Assembly: GCA_035626235.1 (NCBI GenBank)
Contig: DASPOB010000047.1
Span: 1-59,688 of the forward strand
DNA: 59,688 nucleotides
Source of the DNA: DATFYP01 sp035626235
Lineage (GTDB): Archaea > Thermoproteota > Nitrososphaeria > Nitrososphaerales > Gagatemarchaeaceae
Direction: 5' to 3'
Shown: positions 8,329 through 16,255 of the stretch, in pieces
Layout: each line of letters opens with the position of its first letter
How positions within the stretch are numbered: position 1 is the first letter of the stretch
Position numbers and translations under genes: made by a program
The notes under the pieces: model-generated
Seen by the model: only the letters and a program-made list of their open reading frames with translations
Told to the model about the DNA's origin: nothing
Databases searched by the model: none

Positions 8329-8414
8329 GGTCCACTGTTCCGCGCCCATCTCTTTATCCTTTGGTGACGGCGCCGCGCCCGGCGCCCCGCACTGTTGCGC
8401 GGCCGCGAGTCCCG

Positions 8415-8714
8415 CTAGGCCGGCTTGTTGACCTGCTTGTTCACGGCGTCCGCCAGGTAGTGCCCCCTGAGAGTCACCCTGGAGTCGGTTACGCCCTTCA
8501 CGGAAGCGACGGCCGTCTTGATGTCGCTGGCGATCTTTAGGGCGAAGACGGGCGGACAGAAGGGGGCGGTCAGGTGGAATTCGACTTCTACCGCACCGCC
8601 GTTCACCGAAAGCTTGTCAATGAGCTTCAGTTCTGTTATCGACCTCCCCAGTTCCGGGTCCATGATTTTCGAGAGTTCGCGCTCTACTTCCCCCACTTCG
8701 ACCTGAACAGACAC
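8415..8714 (-). CDS. MIP18/DUF59 iron-sulfur assembly protein
   Basis: A 99-residue MIP18-family (DUF59) protein with the family signature MDPELG near residue 18-23 and the Cys-containing LTAPFCPP loop near residue 50. Members act with ApbC/Mrp-type carriers in iron-sulfur cluster delivery. The usual second-half motif is present as EVEFHLTAPFCPP. The frame extends upstream, but GTG 8714 is chosen because a TATA element ATAAATAT centred near 8740 is 26 bp away; a second GTG at 8726 is only 14 bp from it. It diverges from the MarC gene and shares the AT-rich element. Confidence 0.8.
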   Translation of the reverse strand: MSVQVEVGEVERELSKIMDPELGRSITELKLIDKLSVNGGAVEVEFHLTAPFCPPVFALKIASDIKTAVASVKGVTDSRVTLRGHYLADAVNKQVNKPA

Positions 8715-8780
8715 GATTTTTTCCACCCTCGGAGGATATTTATTGCTTTGGCGGCACCACCGTGCGGCGAATTCGTCCAG

Positions 8781-9392
8781 GTGCCCTCCTCGCTTCTGAC
8801 CTTCGACCCCGCGCTCTTCGTCAGCTCGTTCGCCTTGCTGTTTGCGGTTCTCGACCCGATAGGCACGGTCCCGATATACATGGCCGTGACGAAGCCTTTC
8901 CCGGAAGAACGGTCGAGGATAGTCAGGCAGGCGGTCGTCGTGGCGACGGTCATCCTCTACGTCTTCGCCTACCTCGGATGGATCATCTTCAACCTGCTGG
9001 GAATCACACTCAACGACTTTCGAATCGCGGGCGGCATCGTCCTCTTTATGGTCGCCCTTGAGCACCTTGGCGGAAGGACGAAACCCGAGAACGAAGAGGC
9101 GGCCGATGTGGCAGTCTTCCCCCTTGCCATCCCGCTTCTCGCAGGGCCTGGAGCGATATCGACGGTGGTGATCCTTGCCAACCCCCCGTACGGCCCACTC
9201 CTGACGTTCATCGTAATCACGGGAAACGCCCTGGTTTCGTATGCGATCCTCTCGAAGAGTGACTGGGTGTCCCGGATCCTGGGGGAGAACGGGTCCCGGG
9301 CGCTTTCAAGAATAACGGCCCTGCTCATCGCCGCCCTCGCGGTCTCGTTCGTCAGGGAGGGGATCGTGAACATCGTCATCTCCGCAGGGTGA
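8781..9392 (+). CDS. MarC-family membrane protein
   Basis: A 203-residue protein with six hydrophobic segments, the standard MarC/UPF0056 topology. The family signature FALLFAVLDPIGTVPIYMAVT occurs at the N-terminus (shown here as FAVLDPIGTVPIY) and a second half-motif FPLAIPLLAGPGAIST lies near residue 115-130, reflecting the internal duplication. Function of the family is not settled; it is not a proven drug efflux pump. The GTG start at 8781 gives the normal family length; upstream in-frame sequence is open but belongs to the promoter region shared with the MIP18 gene. Acylphosphatase starts 7 bp after its stop. Confidence 0.85.
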   Translation: MPSSLLTFDPALFVSSFALLFAVLDPIGTVPIYMAVTKPFPEERSRIVRQAVVVATVILYVFAYLGWIIFNLLGITLNDFRIAGGIVLFMVALEHLGGRTKPENEEAADVAVFPLAIPLLAGPGAISTVVILANPPYGPLLTFIVITGNALVSYAILSKSDWVSRILGENGSRALSRITALLIAALAVSFVREGIVNIVISAG

Positions 9393-9399
9393 GAATGGA

Positions 9400-9675
9400 A
9401 TGCCGAGGATTTGCGTGAAGGTGAAAGTAACGGGGTTGGTGCACGGAGTGTTCTTCCGGGCGAGCCTGGCCAGGATAGCGGCCGAGGAGGGTGTGGCTGG
9501 GTGGGTCCGGAACGTCCCTGACGGGTCGGTGGAGTCGGTACTCGAGGGGGAGGAGAAGGCAGTGCAGAGGGTCGTTGAATGGGCCCATAGGGGGCCGTCG
9601 AGGTCGAGGGTTGATTCAGTGAAGACGGAGCGGCAGGCCATCCGGAATCTGAAGGGCTTCCGAATAGAGAGCTAG
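9400..9675 (+). CDS. acyP: Acylphosphatase
   Basis: A 91-residue small alpha/beta enzyme that hydrolyses carboxyl-phosphate bonds. The phosphate-binding loop is VHGVFFRASL with the essential Arg, and the catalytic Asn is in GWVRNVPDGSVE, both at normal positions. The terminal strand has the usual hydrophobic pattern. It follows MarC by 7 bp and is probably in the same transcript. Confidence 0.95.
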   Translation: MPRICVKVKVTGLVHGVFFRASLARIAAEEGVAGWVRNVPDGSVESVLEGEEKAVQRVVEWAHRGPSRSRVDSVKTERQAIRNLKGFRIES

Positions 9676-9723
9676 CTCAGTAGAAGCGTTTTAAACGGAC
9701 ACCGGAGCGGCGACTTCGCAAAC

Positions 9724-10734
9724 ATGAAGAGAGTTGCGGTCATAAAGGGAGACGGTACAGGCCCGGAATTGGTCGACGCAACGCTTTCCGTCCTCAGGGC
9801 TGCAGGGACGAAGGCAGATTTCACCCTGTGCGAGGCGGGGGCAGAGTGGTGGGAGGAGCACAAGGGGCCCTCCTTCTTCCCAGACGAAACCTGGGAGGCT
9901 CTCGAGGAGGCCGATACCTGCCTCAAGGGCCCGACGACCACGCTCCCCATCCCCGGGACGCCGAGGAGCGTGGCTGTGAGCATCAGGCAGAAGTTCAGCC
10001 TGTACGCCAACGTCAGGCCCGTGAAGACCTATCCTGGCCATGCGGGTCCCCTGGGTCCAGTCGACTTCGTCCTGGTCCGAGAGGCAACGGAGGGACTCTA
10101 CATCGGGATCGAGAACAAGCTCACCGATGATGTGGCCGTCGCGACCCGCCTGATTACCCGGGACAAGTCCACGAGGGTCACGCGGTTCGCCTTCGAAGAA
10201 GCAAAACGGCGCGGCTGGGGAAAGGTGGTGGCGATTTCGAAGGCGAACATCCTGAAGATCACCGACGGCCTCTTCCTTGACAGCGCCCGAGCTGTCGCGA
10301 AGGGCTACCCGGGAATCGAATTGGAGGACCTGTTCATCGACAACTTTGCCCAGCAGCTGGTGAAGAACCCTCAGCGCTTCAACAAATGCGTGGTCGTGGG
10401 CACGAACCTCTTCATGGACATCATGTCCGAGGAAGCGTCTGGCCTCATAGGAAGCATCGGGATGGTCTATTCAGGCAACTTCGGGGACCGCTACGCCATG
10501 TTCGAGCCCGCCCACGGGAGTGCCCCGAAGTACGCCGGCAAAGACAAGGTGAACCCGGTGGCCACGGTGCTTTCAGGCGCCTGGATGCTCGACTACTTGG
10601 GGGAGAAAGGCCCGTCCAGGGCCATCTTCGACGCCACCAGGAAGGTGATCAGCGAGGGAAAGACTCTAACCTACGACCTGGGCGGGAAAGCGGGGACGAA
10701 GAAGATGGTCGACGCCATCATCAGAAAGCTCTGA
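9724..10734 (+). CDS. Isocitrate/isopropylmalate dehydrogenase family, probably isocitrate dehydrogenase
   Basis: A 336-residue beta-decarboxylating dehydrogenase. The start IKGDGTGPELV is the family signature; LYANVRPVKTYPG carries the substrate-binding Arg, and the metal site and NAD region occur in the second half, including GSIGMVYSGNFGDRYAMFEPAHGSAPKYAG (fragments GSIGMV, FEPAHGSAP). The combination LYANVRPVKTYPG resembles NAD-type isocitrate and homoisocitrate dehydrogenases more than LeuB (usually FANLRP). No leucine or lysine pathway gene is adjacent, so citric-acid-cycle isocitrate dehydrogenase is favoured. A TATA box GTTTTAAACG near 9691 lies about 33 bp upstream. Confidence 0.85.
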   Translation: MKRVAVIKGDGTGPELVDATLSVLRAAGTKADFTLCEAGAEWWEEHKGPSFFPDETWEALEEADTCLKGPTTTLPIPGTPRSVAVSIRQKFSLYANVRPVKTYPGHAGPLGPVDFVLVREATEGLYIGIENKLTDDVAVATRLITRDKSTRVTRFAFEEAKRRGWGKVVAISKANILKITDGLFLDSARAVAKGYPGIELEDLFIDNFAQQLVKNPQRFNKCVVVGTNLFMDIMSEEASGLIGSIGMVYSGNFGDRYAMFEPAHGSAPKYAGKDKVNPVATVLSGAWMLDYLGEKGPSRAIFDATRKVISEGKTLTYDLGGKAGTKKMVDAIIRKL

Positions 10735-10856
10735 CCCTTCGGTGCAGGCGGCACTCGGCATCCAGAAACCGCCCTCTGTTCAGTTTCAGCCGGCCCTCCG
10801 CCCTCGGAGTGCTTTCCAGTGAATGTTTTTAGCGTCAGGGGCGGGACGGAAACCAG

Positions 10857-11387
10857 ATGGCAGACGCCGAGCAGGACGTCAAGAAGGCAGCCGAGCTGAA
10901 GCTCTGGCTCGAAGGGAGGATAGCGCAGCTTCAGGAGGAGATGGCTCGTCTCAAAGAGTCGCTGGCATACGTCGATGCGACCCTGCGTGCCACCACGTTC
11001 AAGCCGGCGATAGAAATGATGCCCGAGGCTGCCGAGATTTCAGAGACGCGGGAGCTAAGGCGCGACAAGGGCAGGGACGTCATAGCGACTGCGTCAGTGA
11101 CGTCCGAAAGAGTTGTGATTGAGCCCGTGGAGGGCATCGTGCTGAAGCAGGGAACCCCTCCCTTCAAGAGCTTCCTGCTGGGAAAGATCCTGCAGGGGAT
11201 GGCGGCCAGGGACGAGGAGCTCCTCGGGGCCGGCAAGCTGGCGAAGGGGTCGGGGCTGAGGTTTTCGGTCGAAGAAGCCCAGGGGGTGGTCGCCAAGCTG
11301 ATAATCGAAAACTATCGGGAAAAGGCAAGGCTCAACGAGATACTCAACACCGTCGCCTGGACCTTCTCAAGGATGCTGGAGAAGTAG
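10857..11387 (+). CDS. Conserved coiled-coil protein, unknown function
   Basis: I do not recognise a named family. The 176-residue protein begins with a predicted coiled coil (about residues 8-45, Glu/Lys/Leu-rich), followed by a linker, a beta-rich middle (VIATASVTSERVVIEPVEG) and a helical C-terminal domain (FSVEEAQGVVAKLIIENYRE). No signal peptide or membrane segment. The ATG lies about 29 bp after TTTTTAG, a plausible TATA element. The composition matches its neighbours, so it is not an obvious recent import. Confidence 0.7.
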   Translation: MADAEQDVKKAAELKLWLEGRIAQLQEEMARLKESLAYVDATLRATTFKPAIEMMPEAAEISETRELRRDKGRDVIATASVTSERVVIEPVEGIVLKQGTPPFKSFLLGKILQGMAARDEELLGAGKLAKGSGLRFSVEEAQGVVAKLIIENYREKARLNEILNTVAWTFSRMLEK

Positions 11388-11406
11388 CCACCGTCCAGGC
11401 CGTTGC

Positions 11407-11937
11407 TTACTTCAGTATCTTCAGGCTCCGGACCTTGGCGAGCCCACTCACTTCCTCCACGCACTTCCCGCTGATTTGACCTTCGACCACCAGGGTCATC
11501 TTCGCGTCCGGCACGAGGTCGGGGTCGTCGGCCAGCGCCTGCCTCACCACCGTCCCATGCCTCGACAGGATCTCCGCCACCTCTGCCATCACCCCCGGAG
11601 ACCTAGGGTCAGCTTCTACCACCAGGGCGCTGTATCCGAGGAGGGACACTATGCCTACCAAGCTCGTCCCAAGAGGGCGGGCCTTGGAGAAGATGGAGTA
11701 CAGGTAGCGATTCCCGCGGATCTGCTCCGCGGTCTGCTTTACGACCCTCCTGTCGACCCCGGTGGCACGGGCCACGGCCGTGTAGTCCTGCTCGATGTCT
11801 CCGACGAAGAGCCTTCCTTCTTCCGACACCCGCATTCCGCACTCGATCATCTTCTTCACTACTTCTGGTCTCACCGCGTGGGGAGGAAACTGCTTCCTGA
11901 TGCTTGGCCACACGCCATCATGCACAAAGATGAGCAT
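11407..11937 (-). CDS. ACT-domain transcriptional regulator of amino-acid metabolism
   Basis: Resembles the archaeal family of ACT-domain regulators (COG2150 type). The N-terminal part has a DNA-binding-like helical region with VARATGVDRRVVKQTAEQI; the C-terminal half has an ACT fold (LVGIVSLLGYSALVVEADPRSPGVMAEVAEIL in shorter motifs: LGYSALVVEADPRSPG, VMAEVAEIL), expected to bind an amino acid. It is transcribed divergently from trpB2 across a region with nested inverted repeats, so control of tryptophan synthesis is a reasonable inference. The ATG at 11937 is used; a GTG at 11925 also fits a leaderless start from an AT-rich element near 11950. Confidence 0.7.
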   Translation of the reverse strand: MLIFVHDGVWPSIRKQFPPHAVRPEVVKKMIECGMRVSEEGRLFVGDIEQDYTAVARATGVDRRVVKQTAEQIRGNRYLYSIFSKARPLGTSLVGIVSLLGYSALVVEADPRSPGVMAEVAEILSRHGTVVRQALADDPDLVPDAKMTLVVEGQISGKCVEEVSGLAKVRSLKILK

Positions 11938-12002
11938 TATTGAATTTTTTCGCCGCATACAAGCGGGGAAACTCATGCCCTAATGTGGGCATAAATGCTC
12001 AT
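11930..12002. promoter_or_regulatory. Divergent regulatory region with nested inverted repeats (regulator / trpB2)
   Basis: A perfect 9 bp inverted repeat, ATGAGCATT at 11930-11938 and AATGCTCAT at 11994-12002, flanks a second palindrome ATGCCC-taatgt-GGGCAT at 11975-11992. The trpB2 TATA element (CATAAATG, about 11990-11997) overlaps the right arms. The arrangement suits a dimeric regulator controlling both genes, with the neighbouring ACT protein the obvious candidate. Confidence 0.55.
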
Positions 12003-12030
12003 ATCTGGTCGAACGCGCACTCAGGGGGCG

Positions 12031-13398
12031 ATGACCTCAACCGCTTTGAAGTCCGTCCTCCCGACTGACAAGCTTCCGGCGAACTACTACAACGTCCTCC
12101 ACGACCTTCCGGAGCCGCTTCCTCCTCCGCTAGATCCCAAGACCTTCGAGCCTGCCGCCCCGGAGGCACTCTTGAGGCTCTTCGCGAAGGAGTGCATAAT
12201 GCAGGAGGTGTCCACGCAGGAATTCATCCCCATCCCAGAGGAGGTTCGAGACGCCTACCTACTTCTAGGGAGGCCCACCCCGCTGTACAGGGCGGCAAGG
12301 TTAGAACGCAAGCTGAAGACCCCTGCAAAAATCTACTACAAGAGAGAAGACCTTAACCCCGTGGGCAGCCACAAACCCAACACCGCCGTCGCCCAGGCCT
12401 TCTACCACCTCAAAGAGGGGACGAGAAGATTGACGACAGAAACCGGGGCCGGTCAGTGGGGAAGCGCTCTTTCTCTGGCGGCAGCCCTCTTCGACATCGA
12501 CTTGACGGTCTACATGACGAGAAGCAGCTACAACCAGAAGCCGTACCGGAGAGTCCTGATGGAAGTCTACGGCGCCAAGGTCCATCCCTCGCCATCCTCT
12601 TTAACGAACGCCGGAAGGGGGTTCCTGACGAAAGACCCGGAGCACCCGGGGAGCCTGGGTATCGCAATCAGCGAGGCGGTCGAAGACTGCGTGACGCACG
12701 ATGGCACGAAGTACGCCTTGGGGAGTGTCCTCAATCACGTCCTGACGCACCAGTCGGTGGTGGGGCAGGAGGCCCGCCTCCAGATGGAGGAGCTGGACGC
12801 AGACCCTGACTACATAGTGGGGTGCATCGGCGGAGGCAGCAACTACGCCGGCCTCTCCTACCCGTTCATGAGGGACAAGCTAAGAGGCAAGAGCGACACG
12901 GAGTTCGTGGCCGTCGAGTCCAAGGCGGTGCCGTCCACTACGAGGGGCGAGTACAGGTACGACTATGGGGACACCGCGAGGATGGCCCCGCTGGTCAAGA
13001 TGTACACGGTCGGCCATGCGTACCAGTGTCCGCCGATTCATGCTGGAGGCCTGCGGTACCACGGCAAGGCCCCCTCCATGTGCATGCTGATCCAGAAGGG
13101 ATTCATGAGGAGCGTGGCCTACTCGCAGCTGGAGATCATGGAGGCGGGGCTCCTCTTTGCCCAGGCCGAGGGGGTCGTCCCCGCGCCAGAGACGAACCAT
13201 GCTGTGAAGGCTGCCATCGACCTTGCGCTGCAGTGCAAGCAGAAGAACGAGGAGAAGGTCATTCTCTTCAACTTCAGCGGCCACGGCCTGCTGGACCTGA
13301 AGGCCTATGACGACGGGATGAAGGGCTCGCTAGAAGACTATGAGCCGCAGGCATCCGCAATCGAGAGCGCCTTGGCCGCTGTGCCGGTAGTGAGATAG
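12031..13398 (+). CDS. trpB2: Tryptophan synthase beta chain, TrpB2 type
   Basis: A 455-residue PLP enzyme that joins indole and serine. Length, the LPEPLPPPLDPKT opening and the long insertions are typical of TrpB2 rather than the alpha-subunit-partnered TrpB1. The PLP lysine lies in VGSHKPNTA (about K115), and the phosphate-binding glycines in CIGGGSNYAG near residue 265. No trpA or other trp gene is next to it, which is usual for TrpB2. The ATG at 12031 follows a GGGGGC ribosome-like site and a TATA element near 11994. An earlier ATG at 11995 lies inside the TATA region and is unlikely to be used. Confidence 0.92.
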   Translation: MTSTALKSVLPTDKLPANYYNVLHDLPEPLPPPLDPKTFEPAAPEALLRLFAKECIMQEVSTQEFIPIPEEVRDAYLLLGRPTPLYRAARLERKLKTPAKIYYKREDLNPVGSHKPNTAVAQAFYHLKEGTRRLTTETGAGQWGSALSLAAALFDIDLTVYMTRSSYNQKPYRRVLMEVYGAKVHPSPSSLTNAGRGFLTKDPEHPGSLGIAISEAVEDCVTHDGTKYALGSVLNHVLTHQSVVGQEARLQMEELDADPDYIVGCIGGGSNYAGLSYPFMRDKLRGKSDTEFVAVESKAVPSTTRGEYRYDYGDTARMAPLVKMYTVGHAYQCPPIHAGGLRYHGKAPSMCMLIQKGFMRSVAYSQLEIMEAGLLFAQAEGVVPAPETNHAVKAAIDLALQCKQKNEEKVILFNFSGHGLLDLKAYDDGMKGSLEDYEPQASAIESALAAVPVVR

Positions 13399-13424
13399 GC
13401 GCAGGCCCCGGAGGCGCCAAGGGC

Positions 13425-14753
13425 CTAGTCGTAGGCCCTGGTTATCCTCATGCCGTCCACCAGTATCCAGGGGCACAGTGTGGGCGTGTGGACCTCCCAC
13501 CACTCGATCCAGTCCCGTTTCTTCGAGAGCATCTGGACCGAGGAGAGCATTCGTTGCAGGTCGTCACTGACCCTCATCCCTTTTAGCGGCCTCTTGACCT
13601 CCCCTGCTTCGACCAGATATGCTCCGTCCCGGGGGACAGTGGAGAATTCACCGGTCCTGAAATTCTTGTAGCGGGTATACCAGTTGCTCGTGAGGATTAT
13701 CCCCCGTCGCATCTCCTTCACCATCTCGTCGTAGGCACCATCCCCGGCACCTATCTCGATGTTCCATGGCCTGGGCGTGACTAGGCCGGCATTCCCGGTG
13801 GTCTCCGTCTTCCACTTGGCTGAGGTGGTCAGGTTGTGCAGGTAGCTCTTCAGAACGCCGCTCTCGACAATGGGGGTTGCCTTCGTCGGAATCCCTTCGT
13901 CGTCGAATCCCCGGCCGCCTAGGCCGCCTTCGATCACTCCTCGGTCCGTGAGGTTGAAGGAGCTCGCGGCTACCTTCTTTCCCAGCTTCTCGGCCAGGTA
14001 GGAGATCCCCGCGTCAACGGAAAACGCGGAAGCCGCTGACACCACCCCGCCCACCAGGTTGGAGGCGACGGTGGGGCTCAGCAAGACCTGGTACTGGCCC
14101 GCGTCTGCCTCAGATGCCGCCTCCATCATCTTGGCGTGCTCCCCAGCGGTCCTCCCCGCGGCCTCGGGGTCGAAACCGGACAGGGTGGACGAGCAGGAGA
14201 GGCCGTGGCCGCTGGATTCGTTCTCTCCGAAGGACCTTATGTTCAGGTCGATGGTAGAGCTCGAGTCGATTCCCTTCGTCCCGGCGGATGTGAGGATCGC
14301 AACTGTCGTCTTCGAGGCGTCTATCACCCCCGCGGACCTCTTCCCACCGGCCTCCAGCGAGGCATCGATTGCCCGGCGGGTGAGTTCTGGCAGCGACTCG
14401 CCGACGTCCTCTAGCTTTCTATCAAGGCTCCGGCTAGGTCCGAAAGTGTCCGGGTTCTTTGGGAGGGGGACGTATTCCCCCTTGGGGAGTCCCTGGAGTG
14501 ACCTGAACAGGTCGGACACAAACTTCTGGATGCTGGCCTCTTCTAGGTTCGAGGTCGCGGCGATTGCCCTCCTCCGGTCCTTCGCCATGTACACCTCCAG
14601 CTCCGTTTCCTCCACGTGCTTCACGACTGTGACGGAGTTGTTCGCGAACCTGATCATTCTCTCCTTGCCAGCAGCCGAGAGGACCACGGCGTCGTCGACG
14701 CCCAGTTTCTTGACCGCCGTCATCGTCTTCTCGTTCAGGGCTTCAAGGTCCAT
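13425..14753 (-). CDS. tldE: TldE/PmbA-type subunit of TldD/TldE protease
   Basis: A 442-residue member of the PmbA/TldD family without the HExxxH metal motif, which identifies it as the TldE partner. TldD/TldE complexes are metalloproteases that trim unfolded or modified peptides. The conserved GFDPEAAGRTAGEHAKMM region and the C-terminal IGAGDGAYDEMVKEMRRGI region are present (the latter quoted as GAYDEMVKEMRRGI). The frame is open further upstream, but ATG 14753 with a GGAGG ribosome site immediately before it is clear; it is 4 bp after the tldD stop, so the two are co-translated. Confidence 0.9.
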   Translation of the reverse strand: MDLEALNEKTMTAVKKLGVDDAVVLSAAGKERMIRFANNSVTVVKHVEETELEVYMAKDRRRAIAATSNLEEASIQKFVSDLFRSLQGLPKGEYVPLPKNPDTFGPSRSLDRKLEDVGESLPELTRRAIDASLEAGGKRSAGVIDASKTTVAILTSAGTKGIDSSSTIDLNIRSFGENESSGHGLSCSSTLSGFDPEAAGRTAGEHAKMMEAASEADAGQYQVLLSPTVASNLVGGVVSAASAFSVDAGISYLAEKLGKKVAASSFNLTDRGVIEGGLGGRGFDDEGIPTKATPIVESGVLKSYLHNLTTSAKWKTETTGNAGLVTPRPWNIEIGAGDGAYDEMVKEMRRGIILTSNWYTRYKNFRTGEFSTVPRDGAYLVEAGEVKRPLKGMRVSDDLQRMLSSVQMLSKKRDWIEWWEVHTPTLCPWILVDGMRITRAYD

Positions 14754-14757
14754 GGTC

Positions 14758-16197
14758 TTACCTCCCTCCGAGCTTGATTCCGGCAAGTAGCGTGTCAGGA
14801 CCTCCGTGCCAGACAGGGGCGCCCTGTGATGGTTCCCCCTTTCCACATGTCGCCGAGTCGAACTTGAGTGTCTTGCTGCGCGCCTTGACGCTCCCCCAGA
14901 GCCTCGGCGTCGTGATTTCCAGCACGGGAGACCTCACCAGCCCTTTCATCACGCCGTTCTCTATCAGGTATGCCTCCAGGGCGACGTACCTCTGGTTGAA
15001 TCGCTTGTCGTCGATGTTCCATTCCGTGAACTTCTTGAAGTAGACCCCGAGCTTCACTTCCTTGATTAGTTCCTCGAAGGTGTAGTCTCCGGGTTCGACG
15101 AAGGTATTCGACATCCTGATTATCGGCTCTCTGTCGAAACTGGATGCCCTGGACGACCCGTTGCTGGTCAGGCCGAACTCGGCCGCGGTGTATCTGTTGT
15201 GGAGGAACTCGCTTATCACCCCGTCCTTGATCAGGTGCCGCTTCCTTCCTTCCACTCCCTCGTCGTCCACCGGAGTGAAGCCGGTCGAGTGCGCAATGGT
15301 CGGGTCGTCGCTAACGTTCGCCTCGCCGCTCCCGACCTTCCTGCCCAGACTGTTCGCCTTCAGATAGGATTCTCCCGCCTGGGCTCCCTCCCTCCCGAGG
15401 ACCCTGTCGGCCTCCTGAGGGTGCCCCACTGACTCGTGGGCCGCTATCCCGGCGAGCTCCGGGCTCAGGACGACGTCGACTTTCTCCGTCGGAGGCTTCG
15501 CCGTTGTCCTCAGCACCCTCCCGAGAGTCTTCGCCTCCTCCTCCACCCTCTCGACAAGGCCCACCCTCTTCACCACCTCCAACCCACCGCTCTGACCAGC
15601 CTGGATGATTCGTTGGGCGGAATTCCCTGACTCCAGCGCGGTCAGTGAGCCGAAGAGGAGGACGCGTGGCAGCCTCCCCTCCACCTCCGACCCATCGCTG
15701 TTCACGTAGTACTTTCTTTCGAGGTCCGCGGCCAGACCAAGGAACCTGCCGGGTATTTGGACCCCTGCCTTGCCGTCCGCGATCCTTCCTTCGATCTCCA
15801 TCAGGACCCCGCGCAGCCAGCTGGCGTCTCCGCCCTCGATCTTCTCCTTCTCCTCGGCCGCCCACTTCCTCTTGACTGCCTTCGAGGAGTCGAAGACTAT
15901 CGGTTTCTTGAGGACGGATGACGAGGCGCGCGCCATCTTGACAGCCTGGGCGACCATCTCGTTGACCGATTCTCGTTCGAGGATGTTGGTGGACGCGAAC
16001 CCTAGTGCGCCGCCCGAGAGCACTCTGACCCCCAGTCCGAAGCCTTCCTCGAACACTGCGGGCTGGCTCTCTCCGTTCTTCAAAAGGAACTCTCGAGCGC
16101 TGCTCCCCTGTATCCTCGCCTCGACATACGACGCCCCAAACTTCGACGCCTTCGAAACCGCGTTCGCGGCCAGCTCCTTGGCCCCCTCGAAATCCAT
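14758..16197 (-). CDS. tldD: TldD metalloprotease subunit
   Basis: A 479-residue TldD protein. The metal-binding motif HESVGH (about H254, E255, H259) is intact, and the following QEADRVLG segment and C-terminal half match the family, so this is the catalytic subunit. It is upstream of tldE in the same operon. The frame extends upstream for about 120 further codons into the RNase J-like gene region, but those codons have low-complexity shadow composition; ATG 16197 starts the recognizable MDFEGAKELA helix and has an AT-rich promoter element about 31 bp before it. Confidence 0.92.
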   Translation of the reverse strand: MDFEGAKELAANAVSKASKFGASYVEARIQGSSAREFLLKNGESQPAVFEEGFGLGVRVLSGGALGFASTNILERESVNEMVAQAVKMARASSSVLKKPIVFDSSKAVKRKWAAEEKEKIEGGDASWLRGVLMEIEGRIADGKAGVQIPGRFLGLAADLERKYYVNSDGSEVEGRLPRVLLFGSLTALESGNSAQRIIQAGQSGGLEVVKRVGLVERVEEEAKTLGRVLRTTAKPPTEKVDVVLSPELAGIAAHESVGHPQEADRVLGREGAQAGESYLKANSLGRKVGSGEANVSDDPTIAHSTGFTPVDDEGVEGRKRHLIKDGVISEFLHNRYTAAEFGLTSNGSSRASSFDREPIIRMSNTFVEPGDYTFEELIKEVKLGVYFKKFTEWNIDDKRFNQRYVALEAYLIENGVMKGLVRSPVLEITTPRLWGSVKARSKTLKFDSATCGKGEPSQGAPVWHGGPDTLLAGIKLGGR

Positions 16198-16255
16198 GGG
16201 GCGAGCCGAAATGCTCTCCGTATTTCTAATTTCCGCTTCTATCCAGGTCGGGCCG

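Noticed and set aside
8715..9065. Upstream extension of the MIP18 protein to 216 residues
   Set aside because: The extension runs antisense through the MarC gene and has shadow-frame composition; a TATA element fixes the start near 8714.
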